Source: Woronichinia naegeliana WA131
GTDB lineage: Bacteria > Cyanobacteriota > Cyanobacteriia > Cyanobacteriales > Microcystaceae
NCBI GenBank assembly: GCA_025370055.1
Contig: CP073041.1
Location: 2,976,001-3,040,000, forward strand
DNA length: 64,000 nucleotides
Direction of reading: 5' to 3'
Below are positions 28,292-37,824 of the stretch, one piece after another (the stretch's first letter is position 1; each line of letters begins with the position of its first letter). The notes beneath the pieces are model-generated. The model did not search any database, was not told where the DNA came from, and was given only the letters and a program-made list of their open reading frames with translations. The translations under genes and the position numbers were made by a program.

Positions 28292-29460
28292 TATTTAGAT
28301 ACAGATGGTTCACCCTTAAAAATCGGTGAAGAAATCTGGAAGAGTAAGGGAGAGCAACCGAAAGAATATCAAACACCTTATGGTGAGGTTATAGTGAATC
28401 GTCATGTATATCAGCGTTCACCTTTGAGGAAAAACGTATTGCCCCTTAGAAAGAGAAGCAAGGATAATCATAACATCAACGCCATTATTGGCAAAACAGG
28501 TATCCTCAAAAATGTCAGGGATGGCAGGCAAAGAGGTGAAAAATGATTTATTAGAAAATCATGGTAGAAAAGTAGCGCTATCCTATATCCAAAGATTGAG
28601 TGAAGCAGTAGGAAGTGTGGTACAGGCAAAAGAAGAAGCGTGGAGTTATGCCCCGCCCAAGGAGGATAGCCAAATTGCAACAGTGGGAATAGGATTAGAT
28701 GGAACCTGTATGCTGATGTGTGAGGATGGCTACCGTGAAGCAATGGTGGGAACCGTTTCCCTATACGATAGTGAGGGAGAACGTCAACCTACAATCTATC
28801 TAGGTGCGGCACCAGAGTATGGAAAAAAGAGTTTTCTAGAAAGATTGGAAAGAGAAATTGAGCGAGCGAAAAACCGTTATCCAGAGGCAACATTGGTCGG
28901 GATAGCAGACGAGGCAGAATCAAATTGGAAGTTTTTAGAAAAGCAAACGGAAGAACAGATATTAGATTTCTATCATGCCTCTGGTTACTTAGGTGCCTTG
29001 GCAGAAGCGTTGCATCCGAATACCGTGTCAAAACAAAAAGAATGGTTGACTGAAAATTGTCGAGAACTCAAGCATGAAAAAGGAAAAGCAGGAGAACTGC
29101 TAAATCTGATGAAAGAAGTCAAAGAAGAAAAAAGTCATTCTAAGAATCTTACCGAGAAACTACAAGCGGCGATTACTTATTACGAGAATCATCAGCATCA
29201 AATGGATTATGCTGAATACTTAGAGAAAAAGTATCCGATTGGTTCAGGTGTTACGGAAGCAGCTTGTAAGACGTTGGTCAAACAACGATTATGTTGTTCA
29301 GGGATGCGATGGAAGGAAAAAGGAGCAGGAATTATTTTGAGCCTACGAGCTTTGGTATTGACCAAGGAACGATGGAGTCAATTTTGGGCAAAACTTGATC
29401 AATATGGGTTCCCTGTAGAACCCTGATTACAACAGCTTTTATCAACTAAAGGTCGCACCC
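28292..29460 (+). mobile_element. ISKra4-like element, right-hand part (copy 4)
   Basis: The element begins inside ORFA (TATTTAGATACAGATGG) and ends with the normal right end at 29460. With 53501-53727 it makes 227 + 1169 - 6 = 1390 bp, a full element. The 8 bases after it, GTTCAGAA, match the flank of the other half, so both derive from one insertion in the TGS/ACT gene. Confidence 0.92.
28488..29426 (+). CDS. ISKra4-like transposase ORFB (copy 4)
   Basis: The 312-aa catalytic frame is intact but has lost its upstream ORFA start. It differs slightly from the others (GIADEAESN for GIADGAESN beside the putative second Asp, AEYLEKKYP for AEYIEKKYP). The AEYLEKK variant is shared with the fragment at 58205-58448. 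Confidence 0.82.
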   Translation: MAKQVSSKMSGMAGKEVKNDLLENHGRKVALSYIQRLSEAVGSVVQAKEEAWSYAPPKEDSQIATVGIGLDGTCMLMCEDGYREAMVGTVSLYDSEGERQPTIYLGAAPEYGKKSFLERLEREIERAKNRYPEATLVGIADEAESNWKFLEKQTEEQILDFYHASGYLGALAEALHPNTVSKQKEWLTENCRELKHEKGKAGELLNLMKEVKEEKSHSKNLTEKLQAAITYYENHQHQMDYAEYLEKKYPIGSGVTEAACKTLVKQRLCCSGMRWKEKGAGIILSLRALVLTKERWSQFWAKLDQYGFPVEP

Positions 29461-29588
29461 GTTCAGAAAAAGCCCAATTAGAGGATTTAGAAATTCAGCT
29501 TAAGGATTTGTCTCCCGATGTGTTGCAAACTCGCGTGATGGGATTATCGCCCGGACGTACTAAATTTGATAAGGCGATCGCCCGTTGA
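29461..29588 (+). pseudogene. 3' end of the TGS/ACT (RelA-SpoT-like) gene, displaced by inversion
   Basis: Starting at the TSD GTTCAGAA, the frame reads SEKAQLEDLEIQLKDLSPDV then QTRVMGLSPGRTKFDKAIAR and stops at 29586-29588. Joined to 53728-55119 (opposite strand) through one TSD it gives a continuous 1512-base frame, 503 residues plus stop. It has no start of its own. Confidence 0.88.
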
Positions 29589-29978
29589 AGTTCCGTTCCC
29601 TCAAAGAAACCCACTCTTCATCTGCTGATATTAGCACTTTTTCTACTTAAAATCATCTCTACTCAAACAGCGGTTCAGAGCAAACGCATCTTATCTTTTG
29701 AACGATAGATTAGGTAACGGTTTCGGCTATCCTGATTGATTTTGTATAGAACACGCCAAAAGAATTAGTACGCAAAGGATCTAGAATTTAGAGGTGATCG
29801 CCCTGAGACTGGTTTAGCCGAGAGAAAGGGTTGATTTTTGTGAGTTCTTTTTCAGGAAAAAGGCAACAGGGGGTCTTTCGCTCACTTTTAAGATAATATG
29901 AGCAGAAGCTAAACAGCCCTCGACAACAGGCAACTGTCAGCAATAAATGTTCAATCTTAACAGAAGGAATTGTTGAAG
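29589..29978. other. intergenic region, 390 bp
   Basis: No gene, IS end or convincing terminator hairpin was seen. It contains the promoter side of the CurT-like gene; a TAAGATAATATG stretch near 29889 could contain a -10-like element, but this is weak. Confidence 0.4.
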
Positions 29979-30386
29979 ATGGAATCCAATGTGGAACAAA
30001 AAACCGCTACTTCTGGGCTAAAAACCGATCTCGGAACCCTAGCCACTGGTAAAAAAGGCCCGATTACCGATCAGCCTTGGCAAGAATGGCTACAGCCGAT
30101 CTGGGAAGTTTTGGGTAAAGTCCCAGAATATACCGGTGAATTTTTCGCCGATAATAAACAACCCTTAATTAGTATTGGTATCATTGTTTTAGGCATTGTC
30201 AGTGTCAAAATCTTAGTCGCTGTTCTAGATGCAATTAATGATATTCCCCTACTCGCGCCTATGCTGCAACTGATCGGCTTAGGCTACACGGCTTGGTTTG
30301 TTTGGCGTTATCTCTGGAAAGCCTCAAACCGTCAGGAACTACTTTCAGAGTTTGGTGCTTTAAAAGATCAAATTTTTGGCGGTTAA
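29979..30386 (+). CDS. curT: CURT1/CAAD domain protein (thylakoid curvature-type)
   Basis: The start is ATG at 29979 with AAGGA 10 bases upstream; the TTG at 29970 is too close to that SD. The 135-aa product has a polar N-terminus, an amphipathic stretch (WLQPIWEVLGKVPEYTGEFF), two membrane helices (LISIGIIVLGIVSVKILVAV and LLAPMLQLIGLGYTAWFVWR) and a charged tail (RQELLSEFGALKDQIFG). This is the CAAD/CURT1 layout. In plants and Synechocystis CURT1/CurT bends thylakoid membranes at their margins; the same module is fused to some cyanobacterial aminoacyl-tRNA synthetases. The function here is by family. Confidence 0.88.
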   Translation: MESNVEQKTATSGLKTDLGTLATGKKGPITDQPWQEWLQPIWEVLGKVPEYTGEFFADNKQPLISIGIIVLGIVSVKILVAVLDAINDIPLLAPMLQLIGLGYTAWFVWRYLWKASNRQELLSEFGALKDQIFGG

Positions 30387-30412
30387 AATTATTCCGATTC
30401 GTCAACATCTCC

Positions 30413-30440
30413 CTCCGTCTGTTTCAGTCGGAGTTTTTTT
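30413..30440 (+). terminator. rho-independent terminator after curT-like gene
   Basis: A CTCCG...CGGAG stem with a loop of about ten bases (TCTGTTTCAGT) is followed by eight T residues, 30 bases past the stop. Confidence 0.8.
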
Positions 30441-30542
30441 TATGTGAGCAACTCAGAACAGGGCGGAAGACCACACCTTGTTTTTTGGCAAGCTCCCGCT
30501 TTAAAATCAAAACGTTCCATAGATTGTCAATGATGAGGAATT

Positions 30543-30992
30543 ATGGCTTTAGCAGTCGGCACTGATGCACCTAACTTTACGACGACTAATGATCAGGGTA
30601 AAGAGGTCTCTCTCTCTGATTTCGCTGGCAAAACTGTTGTTTTATATTTCTATCCCAAAGATGACACCCCCGGTTGCATCAAGGAGGCTCAGAGCTTCAA
30701 AGAGCAATACGATGAGTATCAAAAAAAAGGTGTGGTGGTACTAGGCTTAAGCATGGACGGTCGGGCCTCCCATGTGCAGTTTAAAAAGAAGTATGGACTG
30801 CCTTTTCAATTGTTAGGGGATAGAGATGGACTCATCACCAAAGCTTATGATGTGGATGCTGGGGGCTATGCTAAGCGTGTGACCTATGTTATTAACGGTG
30901 ATGGCAAGATTTCCCACGTGGATACAGCCGTTAAAACGGAGACCCATGCCAAGGATCTTCTCTGCTCGATTGGTGTGGAAAAGCAAGATTGA
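30543..30992 (+). CDS. peroxiredoxin, PrxQ/Bcp type
   Basis: The 149-aa thioredoxin-fold protein has the peroxidatic motif PKDDTPGCIKEAQSF. The resolving Cys that PrxQ proteins often have five residues later (…GCTKEAC…) is Gln here, leaving a 1-Cys type enzyme unless Cys near 142 (DLLCSIG) substitutes. Other family blocks are VVVLGLSMDGRASHVQFKKK, LPFQLLGDRDG and VTYVINGDGKI. It reduces peroxides using thioredoxin or a similar donor. ATGAGGA sits just before the ATG, and the gene has its own terminator downstream. Confidence 0.9.
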   Translation: MALAVGTDAPNFTTTNDQGKEVSLSDFAGKTVVLYFYPKDDTPGCIKEAQSFKEQYDEYQKKGVVVLGLSMDGRASHVQFKKKYGLPFQLLGDRDGLITKAYDVDAGGYAKRVTYVINGDGKISHVDTAVKTETHAKDLLCSIGVEKQD

Positions 30993-31001
30993 TGTTTCTG
31001 A

Positions 31002-31025
31002 ATCCTCCGCGATGGAGGATTTTTC
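31002..31025 (+). terminator. rho-independent terminator after prxQ-like gene
   Basis: The stem ATCCTCC/GGAGGAT with loop GCGAT is followed by TTTTCTTTCTT, about 10 bases after the stop. Confidence 0.8.
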
Positions 31026-31116
31026 TTTCTTAACGTTTTCATAAACTAGGGACGATGATTAGAAACTAGGATATAGGGAGACTAAGCTCAATTTTTTCTT
31101 CTATAGTCCCAGAGTC

Positions 31117-32115
31117 ATGAGTCATTCTTCCCAGGCAAAAACCTTTGGCGATTGGGCAGTGGTAGCGATCGCTCGCCATTACCGTAAAATGCTCAAACAT
31201 GAAGAGGGTGTTCTTAGGGATGATGATCCAGAGGAACTCCATCAGATGCGGGTGGGAATGCGACGACTCAGAACCGCGATCGCCGGTTTTACTGGGGCAA
31301 TTATTTTACCGAAAAGAATACAAGCCAAAAGAGTGGGAATGGTTGCTCGCTCGCTGGGAAGTTTACGGGATCTGGATGTTCAACAGGAAAAGCTGACGCA
31401 ATGGGGCCAAACCGATCTACCCGCAGTGGAACAAAAACAACTGGCAAGCTTGCGGGATACTCTCCACAAACAACGTCAAAAAACCTTTAAGGAAACCAGT
31501 CTGATCCTCAATGGCAATCACTACGCAGCCTTAAAACAAGGATTAGAAGATTGGCTCCAAAGGCCCCAATGGACAGCGATCGCTGCTTTTCCGATTCAAG
31601 ACGTTTTGCCAGATCTGCTTTTGCCTACTCTGAGTCAATTTTTTCTCCATCCGGGCTGGTTGGTAAATACAGAAATAAAGGAAAATGGAGAAAGGGTTTT
31701 GATCGAGGATCTTACCTCCAGTCAAGTGGATCTGATTTTGGATACCCAGGAAAGCATTCTCCATGATTTGCGAAAACAGGCAAAACGAACCCGTTATCAA
31801 CTAGAATTATTTACGGATCTTTATGATCGTGATTATCAAGAAATGATTAAGTTGATTAAAGCAATTCAGGAGGTTTTAGGAGATATTAATGATAGTATCG
31901 TCTTGAGAGCTTGGCTGGAGAAAATCTGTGAGGGGAAAGCCTTATTATTACTACCAGTTCTAATTGAGAAAATTCAAGGCGATCGCTTACAAAAATGGCA
32001 AGCCTGGCAACCCTTACAACAGACTTTTCTGAATCCACAACAACGGACGCGATCGCGTTTAATCCTCCAACAGTCTTTACTTTCTACTTCCGAATCCCCA
32101 AATCCGATGAATTAG
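31117..32115 (+). CDS. CHAD domain-containing protein
   Basis: The 332-aa product has the CHAD signature: ELHQMRVGMRRLRTAIAGF, LGSLRDLDV, HDLRKQAKRTRYQLELF and QEVLGDINDS. Conserved His and basic residues on paired four-helix bundles bind polyphosphate in characterised CHAD proteins. No CYTH domain is fused. It ends 36 bases before speA in the same direction and may share a transcript. Its role (polyphosphate granule association) is by family only. Confidence 0.9.
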   Translation: MSHSSQAKTFGDWAVVAIARHYRKMLKHEEGVLRDDDPEELHQMRVGMRRLRTAIAGFTGAIILPKRIQAKRVGMVARSLGSLRDLDVQQEKLTQWGQTDLPAVEQKQLASLRDTLHKQRQKTFKETSLILNGNHYAALKQGLEDWLQRPQWTAIAAFPIQDVLPDLLLPTLSQFFLHPGWLVNTEIKENGERVLIEDLTSSQVDLILDTQESILHDLRKQAKRTRYQLELFTDLYDRDYQEMIKLIKAIQEVLGDINDSIVLRAWLEKICEGKALLLLPVLIEKIQGDRLQKWQAWQPLQQTFLNPQQRTRSRLILQQSLLSTSESPNPMN

Positions 32116-32151
32116 TTTTTAAAATTTTATTTATTATTACTAGCAACAATC

Positions 32152-34188
32152 ATGGAATTAGAAGCATTAGAACTTCAGGTCATCCCCGAAACACTCCCCG
32201 AACCCCTCGCTTTATCAGCACCAGTCCCAATTCTGCGTAAACCTTGGCGTATTGAAGATAGTGAAAATCTTTATCGCATTCAAGGTTGGGGCGATCCCTA
32301 TTTTTCCATTAATTCGGCGGGTCATATTACCGTATCACCCCAGGGAGATCATGGTGGCTCCTTAGATTTATATGAATTAGTAGAAGCTCTCCGTAAACGC
32401 AATATTGGTTTACCCTTGCTCCTGCGTTTTTCCGATATTTTAGCAGATCGGATTAACCGTTTAAATGCCGCTTTTGCCAGGGGAATTGCCCGTTATAAAT
32501 ATCCAAATACCTATCGAGGTGTTTATCCGATTAAATGTAATCAACATCGCCATATTGTACAATCCTTGGTGCGCTACGGTAAGCCCTACCATTTTGGTTT
32601 AGAAGCAGGCTCAAAACCCGAATTAATGATCGCTTTGGCTACCCTAGAACCCGATCCCAATCCCGAATCAGAACAGGGGCAAACCTTACTTGTTTGTAAT
32701 GGTTACAAAGATCGAGAATATATTGAAACCGCTTTATTATCAAGACGTTTAGGGCATCGACCGATTATTGTGGTGGAGCAGGTTTCGGAAGTAACCCTCG
32801 CGATCGAAATTAGTCAAAATTTGCAGATTAAACCGATTCTGGGAGTACGAGCCAAATTAAGTACTCAAGGGGTAGGACGTTGGGGGATTTCTACTGGTGA
32901 TCGCGCTAAATTTGGCTTAACCATTCCTGAAATGCTCTTAGTGGTGAATCAGCTAAAAGATGCCAAGATGCTGGATTGTTTACAGTTATTACATTTTCAT
33001 ATTGGTTCCCAAATTTCCTCCATTTCTGTGCTTAAAGAAGCCATGACCGAGGCTAGTCAGATCTACGTTCAACTGGCTAAATTAGGGGCTAATATGCAAT
33101 ATTTAGACGTGGGTGGTGGTTTAGGAGTGGATTATGACGGTTCCAAAACCAATTTTTATGCTTCTAAAAACTACAATATTCAAAACTACGTTAATGACGT
33201 GATTTCCGCCGTTCAAGAGGCCTGTGAAGCGGCCAGTATTGCTTGTCCTACCCTGGTGAGTGAAAGTGGTCGGGCGATCGCCTCTCATCAATCCGTGTTA
33301 ATTTTTGATGTGCTGGCCACCAATGATATTCCCAATCAAGTACCAGATATTCAGAGTGAAAAAGAGCATTTAATTATTCGCAATCTCTGGGAAACCCTAG
33401 AAACCATTACCGAGGAAAATTATCAGGAAGCCTATCACGATGCTGTGCAGTTTAAAGAGGAAGCGATCAGTCTTTTTAACTTTGGTTACTTCGGACTCAA
33501 AGAACGCGCCAGGGCAGAACAACTTTATTGGGCCTGCTGTAGCAAAATTTTAAGCATTTGTCGGCAACAGGAATATGTTCCCGATGATCTCGAAGATCTC
33601 GAACGGAATATGGCTTCTATCTATTACATTAATATGTCCGTCTTTCAGTCGGCTCCCGATTCCTGGGCGATCGACCAACTTTTTCCGATTATGCCCATTC
33701 ACCGTCTCGATGAAGAACCGACCCAACGGGCTATTCTGGCTGATATTACCTGCGATAGTGATGGCAAAATTGATCAGTTTATTGATCTGCGCGATGTTAA
33801 ATCCGTTCTAGAACTACATCCCCTGATTGAAGCTAAAAATTATGATAGTGAAATTGCCCATCCCCATCCCGAACCTTACTACCTGGGGATGTTTTTGGTG
33901 GGAGCCTATCAGGAAATCATGGGAAATTTACACAATCTCTTTGGCGATATCAACGTTATTCATATCCAAATGACCCCCAAGGGCTATCAAATTGAACATC
34001 TCGTCAAAGGCGATACGATCACCGAGGTTCTTAGCTACGTCCAGTACGATGCTGAAGATTTATTAGAAAATATGCGTCGCTATACTGAGGAAGCCCTGGA
34101 GGATAATCGTATGAGCTTAGAAGAGTCCCAGCTTTTGCTTCAAAACTATGAACGCAGCCTCAGACATTACACCTATCTTAAAAGTTAA
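32152..34188 (+). CDS. speA: biosynthetic arginine decarboxylase
   Basis: The 678-aa length and order of motifs fit SpeA (fold III PLP decarboxylase). The PLP lysine lies in YRGVYPIKCNQHRHIVQSL, with further blocks LLHFHIGSQIS, DVGGGLGVDYDGS, VSESGRAIASHQS and ADITCDSDGKID (the C-D catalytic region), and EPYYLGMFLVGAYQEIMG. It converts arginine to agmatine, the first step towards putrescine and spermidine in cyanobacteria. The ATG at 32152 follows directly on the CHAD gene with no strong SD. Confidence 0.96.
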   Translation: MELEALELQVIPETLPEPLALSAPVPILRKPWRIEDSENLYRIQGWGDPYFSINSAGHITVSPQGDHGGSLDLYELVEALRKRNIGLPLLLRFSDILADRINRLNAAFARGIARYKYPNTYRGVYPIKCNQHRHIVQSLVRYGKPYHFGLEAGSKPELMIALATLEPDPNPESEQGQTLLVCNGYKDREYIETALLSRRLGHRPIIVVEQVSEVTLAIEISQNLQIKPILGVRAKLSTQGVGRWGISTGDRAKFGLTIPEMLLVVNQLKDAKMLDCLQLLHFHIGSQISSISVLKEAMTEASQIYVQLAKLGANMQYLDVGGGLGVDYDGSKTNFYASKNYNIQNYVNDVISAVQEACEAASIACPTLVSESGRAIASHQSVLIFDVLATNDIPNQVPDIQSEKEHLIIRNLWETLETITEENYQEAYHDAVQFKEEAISLFNFGYFGLKERARAEQLYWACCSKILSICRQQEYVPDDLEDLERNMASIYYINMSVFQSAPDSWAIDQLFPIMPIHRLDEEPTQRAILADITCDSDGKIDQFIDLRDVKSVLELHPLIEAKNYDSEIAHPHPEPYYLGMFLVGAYQEIMGNLHNLFGDINVIHIQMTPKGYQIEHLVKGDTITEVLSYVQYDAEDLLENMRRYTEEALEDNRMSLEESQLLLQNYERSLRHYTYLKS

Positions 34189-34211
34189 ACAACAAACCGG
34201 TAAATCCAAAA

Positions 34212-34988
34212 TCAGGACTTATCTTGAGATTGGTTAAAACGTTTTTTGAATAAGGAGCCTAATCCGGCTGCCACTCCAGCCCCTAACAGGGTTAAGGGTT
34301 CAGGGACAGCCCCCGGTCCTGGATCAGATACGTTAGTAAAAGAAGGCGGTACACTCTGCCAAGTTGCACCCGGACTAGTGACGAGGCGAAAGTCAGGTGT
34401 TCCCACATAAAAGGAATCTTGATTACTACTACCGCTATAACCGACAACATTACTGCCGATCAAAAACTTACCTGCAGTCCAAAAGGCTGAATTAACATCA
34501 AACAAGGATTTGCCACTGTTAAGCGTTGCGACAATGCCCACCAATTCATTGGCTTGTAGTCCATCAGCATTATTGCTGCTATTGAAACTATAGGTGGCGC
34601 TCGTTGTCCCAATAGAACTTCCTTGAAACAAGCTTCCGCCACTTTGACCTGTCAAGCTATTGCCAGCCGTCGAATAGGCAGAAGAAAAACTATAGCTGGA
34701 AAACAAACCAGCATTATCGAAAAAGTAGAGTCCCGTTGCTGCCAAACTAGACGAAAGTGTACTTTTCGCCGTGAACGTGAAGAGTACTTGGTTGCTGGCC
34801 AACGCAGCAATATCACCTTGATCTTGAACTTTTAGGGTCATCTCGTGGAAGTCACTGTCCCCCACGTTCTCGGCTCCAACGTTGCCAAAATTATTAAAAC
34901 TGATATAGGCAGCTTGAGCAGGAGACAAACCGATTGCCAACAAGCTACCGAAGGTTAAACTAGCGACAGATAATAAGAATTTACTCAT
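34212..34988 (-). CDS. PEP-CTERM sorting domain protein
   Basis: I chose the start at 34988 (MSKFLLSVASL) because the signal peptide (to about SPAQA) begins there; the frame extends to 35075 but adds a poor N-terminus. The 258-aa product is rich in Ser, Gly, Phe and Asn. It ends with the sorting signal VPEPLTLLGAGVAAGLGSLF followed by KKRF. PEP-CTERM proteins are exported and processed by exosortase, usually with exopolysaccharide. The central region is not recognised. It converges with speA with a 23-base gap. Confidence 0.88.
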   Translation of the reverse strand: MSKFLLSVASLTFGSLLAIGLSPAQAAYISFNNFGNVGAENVGDSDFHEMTLKVQDQGDIAALASNQVLFTFTAKSTLSSSLAATGLYFFDNAGLFSSYSFSSAYSTAGNSLTGQSGGSLFQGSSIGTTSATYSFNSSNNADGLQANELVGIVATLNSGKSLFDVNSAFWTAGKFLIGSNVVGYSGSSNQDSFYVGTPDFRLVTSPGATWQSVPPSFTNVSDPGPGAVPEPLTLLGAGVAAGLGSLFKKRFNQSQDKS

Positions 34989-35366
34989 AAAACGTAAGGA
35001 GCTTTTAATCAAAAAGGGAAATTTATAAAATTTAGAGTGACTTTTAAGCAAATAAAATTTGATTATGGTTAGCACAACTACTGTTCTACAGAGATGTCTT
35101 CGATACGGTTTTTAACTAGGCAGTCTTTCCCCTCTAAAATAGCCTATGCTTATCTACTATTAATCTAATCATAATTTCTTTATCTGGTCAACCTCGAAAA
35201 TACCTAAATTTACGGATGGTATATTTGCAAAGATAAAGACACCTCCCGATCCAAGCTATTGAACCATTAAAAAACCTTCATATAGGCTAGAAAGCTTTAA
35301 GTGCAGAGACTCTGAGGCTAGAGGCCAACGAAACATCAGGGGTTTTCTGAAGAAAGTATAAAGAGA
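34989..35366. other. intergenic region upstream of the PEP-CTERM gene
   Basis: AT-rich sequence with no IS ends or RNA gene detected. It should hold the promoter for the PEP-CTERM gene (minus strand). Confidence 0.4.
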
Positions 35367-35522
35367 TCAACACCAGATAAATTCGCTTGATGCTTCCAAA
35401 GAAGTGCGGCTGAGGTTAGTTTCACTAAGATCGGTGTGGATAATTTCTGTATGTTGAAGATCCAGGCGACTAAAATCCCTTTCCCCCTGACCATACTGCC
35501 AAATAAGTTGCTCAATATCCAT
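35367..35522 (-). CDS. short pentapeptide-repeat protein or remnant (51 aa)
   Basis: The frame from ATG at 35522 reads MDIEQLIWQYGQGERDFSRL, then DLQHTEIIHTDLSETNLSRT and a short end. The N-terminal pattern and the A/S-x-L five-residue periodicity (DLQHT, DLSET, NLSRT, SLEAS) are those seen at the start of cyanobacterial pentapeptide-repeat proteins, which are normally much longer. It is probably a truncated relic, or a very short member. The downstream part (to 35738) shows no continuation. Confidence 0.5.
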   Translation of the reverse strand: MDIEQLIWQYGQGERDFSRLDLQHTEIIHTDLSETNLSRTSLEASSEFIWC

Positions 35523-35738
35523 AGATTCTTGATCGGTTTGCCATCAAGCTTAAGATGGTGACGGATGATCCCTGCTTCTACTTTACCGAAGTTACGGTCT
35601 TCTAGGTGATTATGCAGTGAAAAGAAGGAAAGGGATTAAATCGCCTCGTGATTCAGGTGATATTATTGGGGGTGAATGGTCAAGTACAATCACCATTGTC
35701 TATGACTAACGATTTGCCTCTTTCCCTCTCTTTTCCCT

Positions 35739-36929
35739 ATGTCAGTGACGAATACAACTGTTGATTCTTTGCCGTCTTTGCGGGCAGCATTTCCAGGTCT
35801 TGAAGGTAAACATTATTTTAATTTTGGTGGCCAGGGGATTTTACCTCAATTATCCCTAACGGCAATTTTAGAGGCCTATGGTTTTTTAGAGGCGGAAGGG
35901 CCTTTCTCGATTGTGGGGAATCGTTGGTTTCAAAACCAGTTGTCCCAATTACGTCAATCCTTGGCTCAGGAATTAAATGTCGCTATTGGAACCATGACCA
36001 TTACGGATAATGTGACGGCGGGCTGTAATATTGTGCTGTGGGGAATGGATTGGCAAGCGGGCGATCATATCTTATTAACCGATTGTGAACATCCTGGGGT
36101 TATTGCCATTGTGCAGGCGATCGCGGCTCGGTTTGGGGTCACTTATTCGGAATGTCCGCTGCTGGCAACCTTGGAAAGTGGCGATCCGGTGACGGTTATT
36201 CAAGATCAGCTTACGCCTAAAACTCGTTTAGTGGTTTTAAGTCATTTGCTATGGAATACGGGCCAGGTGCTACCCCTAGAAGCGATCGCCCAGGCCTGTC
36301 ACGATTATCCAGGTCATTATCCCATTCAAGTTTTGGTAGATGGGGCCCAGTCAGCCGGTTCTCTGGCCCTAAATCTGAGTAATTCGGTGGTGGACTACTA
36401 TGCCTTTACTGGTCACAAATGGTTCTGTGGCCCGGCGGGAGTGGGAGGACTTTATATTAAACCCGAACATCTTCCCCAGCTTTTACCGACCTATGTGGGC
36501 TGGCGCAGTTTAGAATACAATGCCCAGGGTCAAGTGGTTGGTTGGAAAGCCGATGGCAGTCGTTTTGAGGTGGCCACTTCTGCTGTGCCCCAATATGCAG
36601 GACTACGGGCCGCGATCGCGGTTCATCAACAAGCGGGGACAAGCCAAGAACGCTATCAACAGATTTGCGCCTTAAGTCGTTATCTCTGGGAAGGATTACA
36701 GGAGATTGGGGGCCTTACCTGTCTTTTGCCGACCTATCCCGAAGCTGGCTTGGTTTCTTTTCGTTTAACCGAGGGAAAATCCCCTGCTCAGTTGGTGCAG
36801 AAATTAGAGGACTCCCGTTTTTATCTGAGAACGATTGTTTCTCCCAGTTGTATCCGAGCCTGTTGTCATTACTTCACGACCAAAGAGGAAATTGAGCAGC
36901 TATTAGAACTGTTACGAAAATTGATCTAA
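35739..36929 (+). CDS. class V aminotransferase-fold enzyme, L-cysteine/cystine C-S lyase-like
   Basis: The 396-aa fold-I PLP enzyme has the PLP lysine in DYYAFTGHKWFCGPAGVGGL, the Asp/Gln pair in VLVDGAQSAGSLAL, and TDNVTAGCNIVLWGMDW near the cofactor phosphate site. This arrangement resembles the cyanobacterial cystine lyase C-DES (Synechocystis), which releases persulfide sulfur for Fe-S cluster assembly. A selenocysteine lyase or cysteine desulfurase of the SufS group is the alternative; the SufS-type RxGxHC active-site Cys is replaced by SPSCIRACCHYF. I favour C-DES-like. Confidence 0.82.
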   Translation: MSVTNTTVDSLPSLRAAFPGLEGKHYFNFGGQGILPQLSLTAILEAYGFLEAEGPFSIVGNRWFQNQLSQLRQSLAQELNVAIGTMTITDNVTAGCNIVLWGMDWQAGDHILLTDCEHPGVIAIVQAIAARFGVTYSECPLLATLESGDPVTVIQDQLTPKTRLVVLSHLLWNTGQVLPLEAIAQACHDYPGHYPIQVLVDGAQSAGSLALNLSNSVVDYYAFTGHKWFCGPAGVGGLYIKPEHLPQLLPTYVGWRSLEYNAQGQVVGWKADGSRFEVATSAVPQYAGLRAAIAVHQQAGTSQERYQQICALSRYLWEGLQEIGGLTCLLPTYPEAGLVSFRLTEGKSPAQLVQKLEDSRFYLRTIVSPSCIRACCHYFTTKEEIEQLLELLRKLI

Positions 36930-36975
36930 ACTGAAAATGAGTTCAACGTAAATGGTTAAAAATTGATTTAAGAAA

Positions 36976-37806
36976 ATGAGAATCATACCAACATCCTTGC
37001 TGCGGTCAATGGCCCTAGGATTAATGCTCTGTTGTCAATGGCCACTGTTGGCTCAACAATCCAGTCCTTCAACCTCTTCAACCCCTTCAACCCCTTCAAC
37101 CTCTTCATCTCCTAAAACAGCAGTACAATGGTATAATCAGGGAGTTGATAAATTGGCAGCCCAGGACTACAAGGGAGCCGTTCAAGACTTTTCGGAATCT
37201 ATTAAACTCAATCCTAAAGATGCCGATGCTTTTTATAATCGAGGTTATGCTCAACATATTTTAGGAAAGTATGATCCAGCGATCGCCGACTACAATAAAG
37301 CGATCGAATTGAATCCAAAATTTGCCTATGCCTTTGGTAATCGCTGCTATGCCTTTTATTTATTAAAACAGTATGACAAAGCCATTCAAGACTGTTCTAA
37401 TGCGATCAAACTGAATGCCAAATATGCAGATTTTTATATTTATCGAGGTAACGCTCAAGACGATCTCGGCAAGCATAAAATCGCGCTCACAGATTATAAC
37501 GAAGCGATTAAAATTAATCCCAAAAGTGCTAATGCTTATTATAATCGTGCCTTGTTATATAACCGTCTCAAGCAACCCGATAAAGCCCTTGCTGATTACA
37601 GTAAAAGTATTGAATTTAATGCCAAGTTTGCTGATGCTTACTATAATCGCGGTTTAACCTATTATCAACTTAAAAATCCCACTAAAGCGATCGCTGATCT
37701 GGAAAAAGCAGCCCAGTTGTTTAAGTCTCAGGGTAAGGGAGTGAATGCTCAAAAAGCGCAGGAGACCCTAGATGCCATGAAACAAGCTGGTGATGTTAAG
37801 TCTTAA
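36976..37806 (+). CDS. TPR repeat protein, exported
   Basis: The 276-aa product has a signal peptide (RSMALGLMLCCQWPLLAQQ, possibly lipoprotein-like with adjacent Cys) and a low-complexity linker of repeated STPST units (37065-37110 has direct TCAACCCCT repeats). At least six tetratricopeptide units follow, with recurring DADAFYNRGYAQHILGKYDP, YAFGNRCYAFYLLKQYDKAI and ADAYYNRGLTYYQLKNPTKA patterns. TPRs mediate protein-protein contacts. It lies 46 bases after the lyase gene. Confidence 0.85.
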   Translation: MRIIPTSLLRSMALGLMLCCQWPLLAQQSSPSTSSTPSTPSTSSSPKTAVQWYNQGVDKLAAQDYKGAVQDFSESIKLNPKDADAFYNRGYAQHILGKYDPAIADYNKAIELNPKFAYAFGNRCYAFYLLKQYDKAIQDCSNAIKLNAKYADFYIYRGNAQDDLGKHKIALTDYNEAIKINPKSANAYYNRALLYNRLKQPDKALADYSKSIEFNAKFADAYYNRGLTYYQLKNPTKAIADLEKAAQLFKSQGKGVNAQKAQETLDAMKQAGDVKS

Positions 37807-37824
37807 CTAACGTTTGAATGTAAT

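Noticed and set aside
37065-37110. Direct TCAACCCCT repeats as a regulatory or CRISPR-like repeat
   Set aside because: They are in frame inside the TPR protein and encode a Ser-Thr-Pro linker after the signal peptide.
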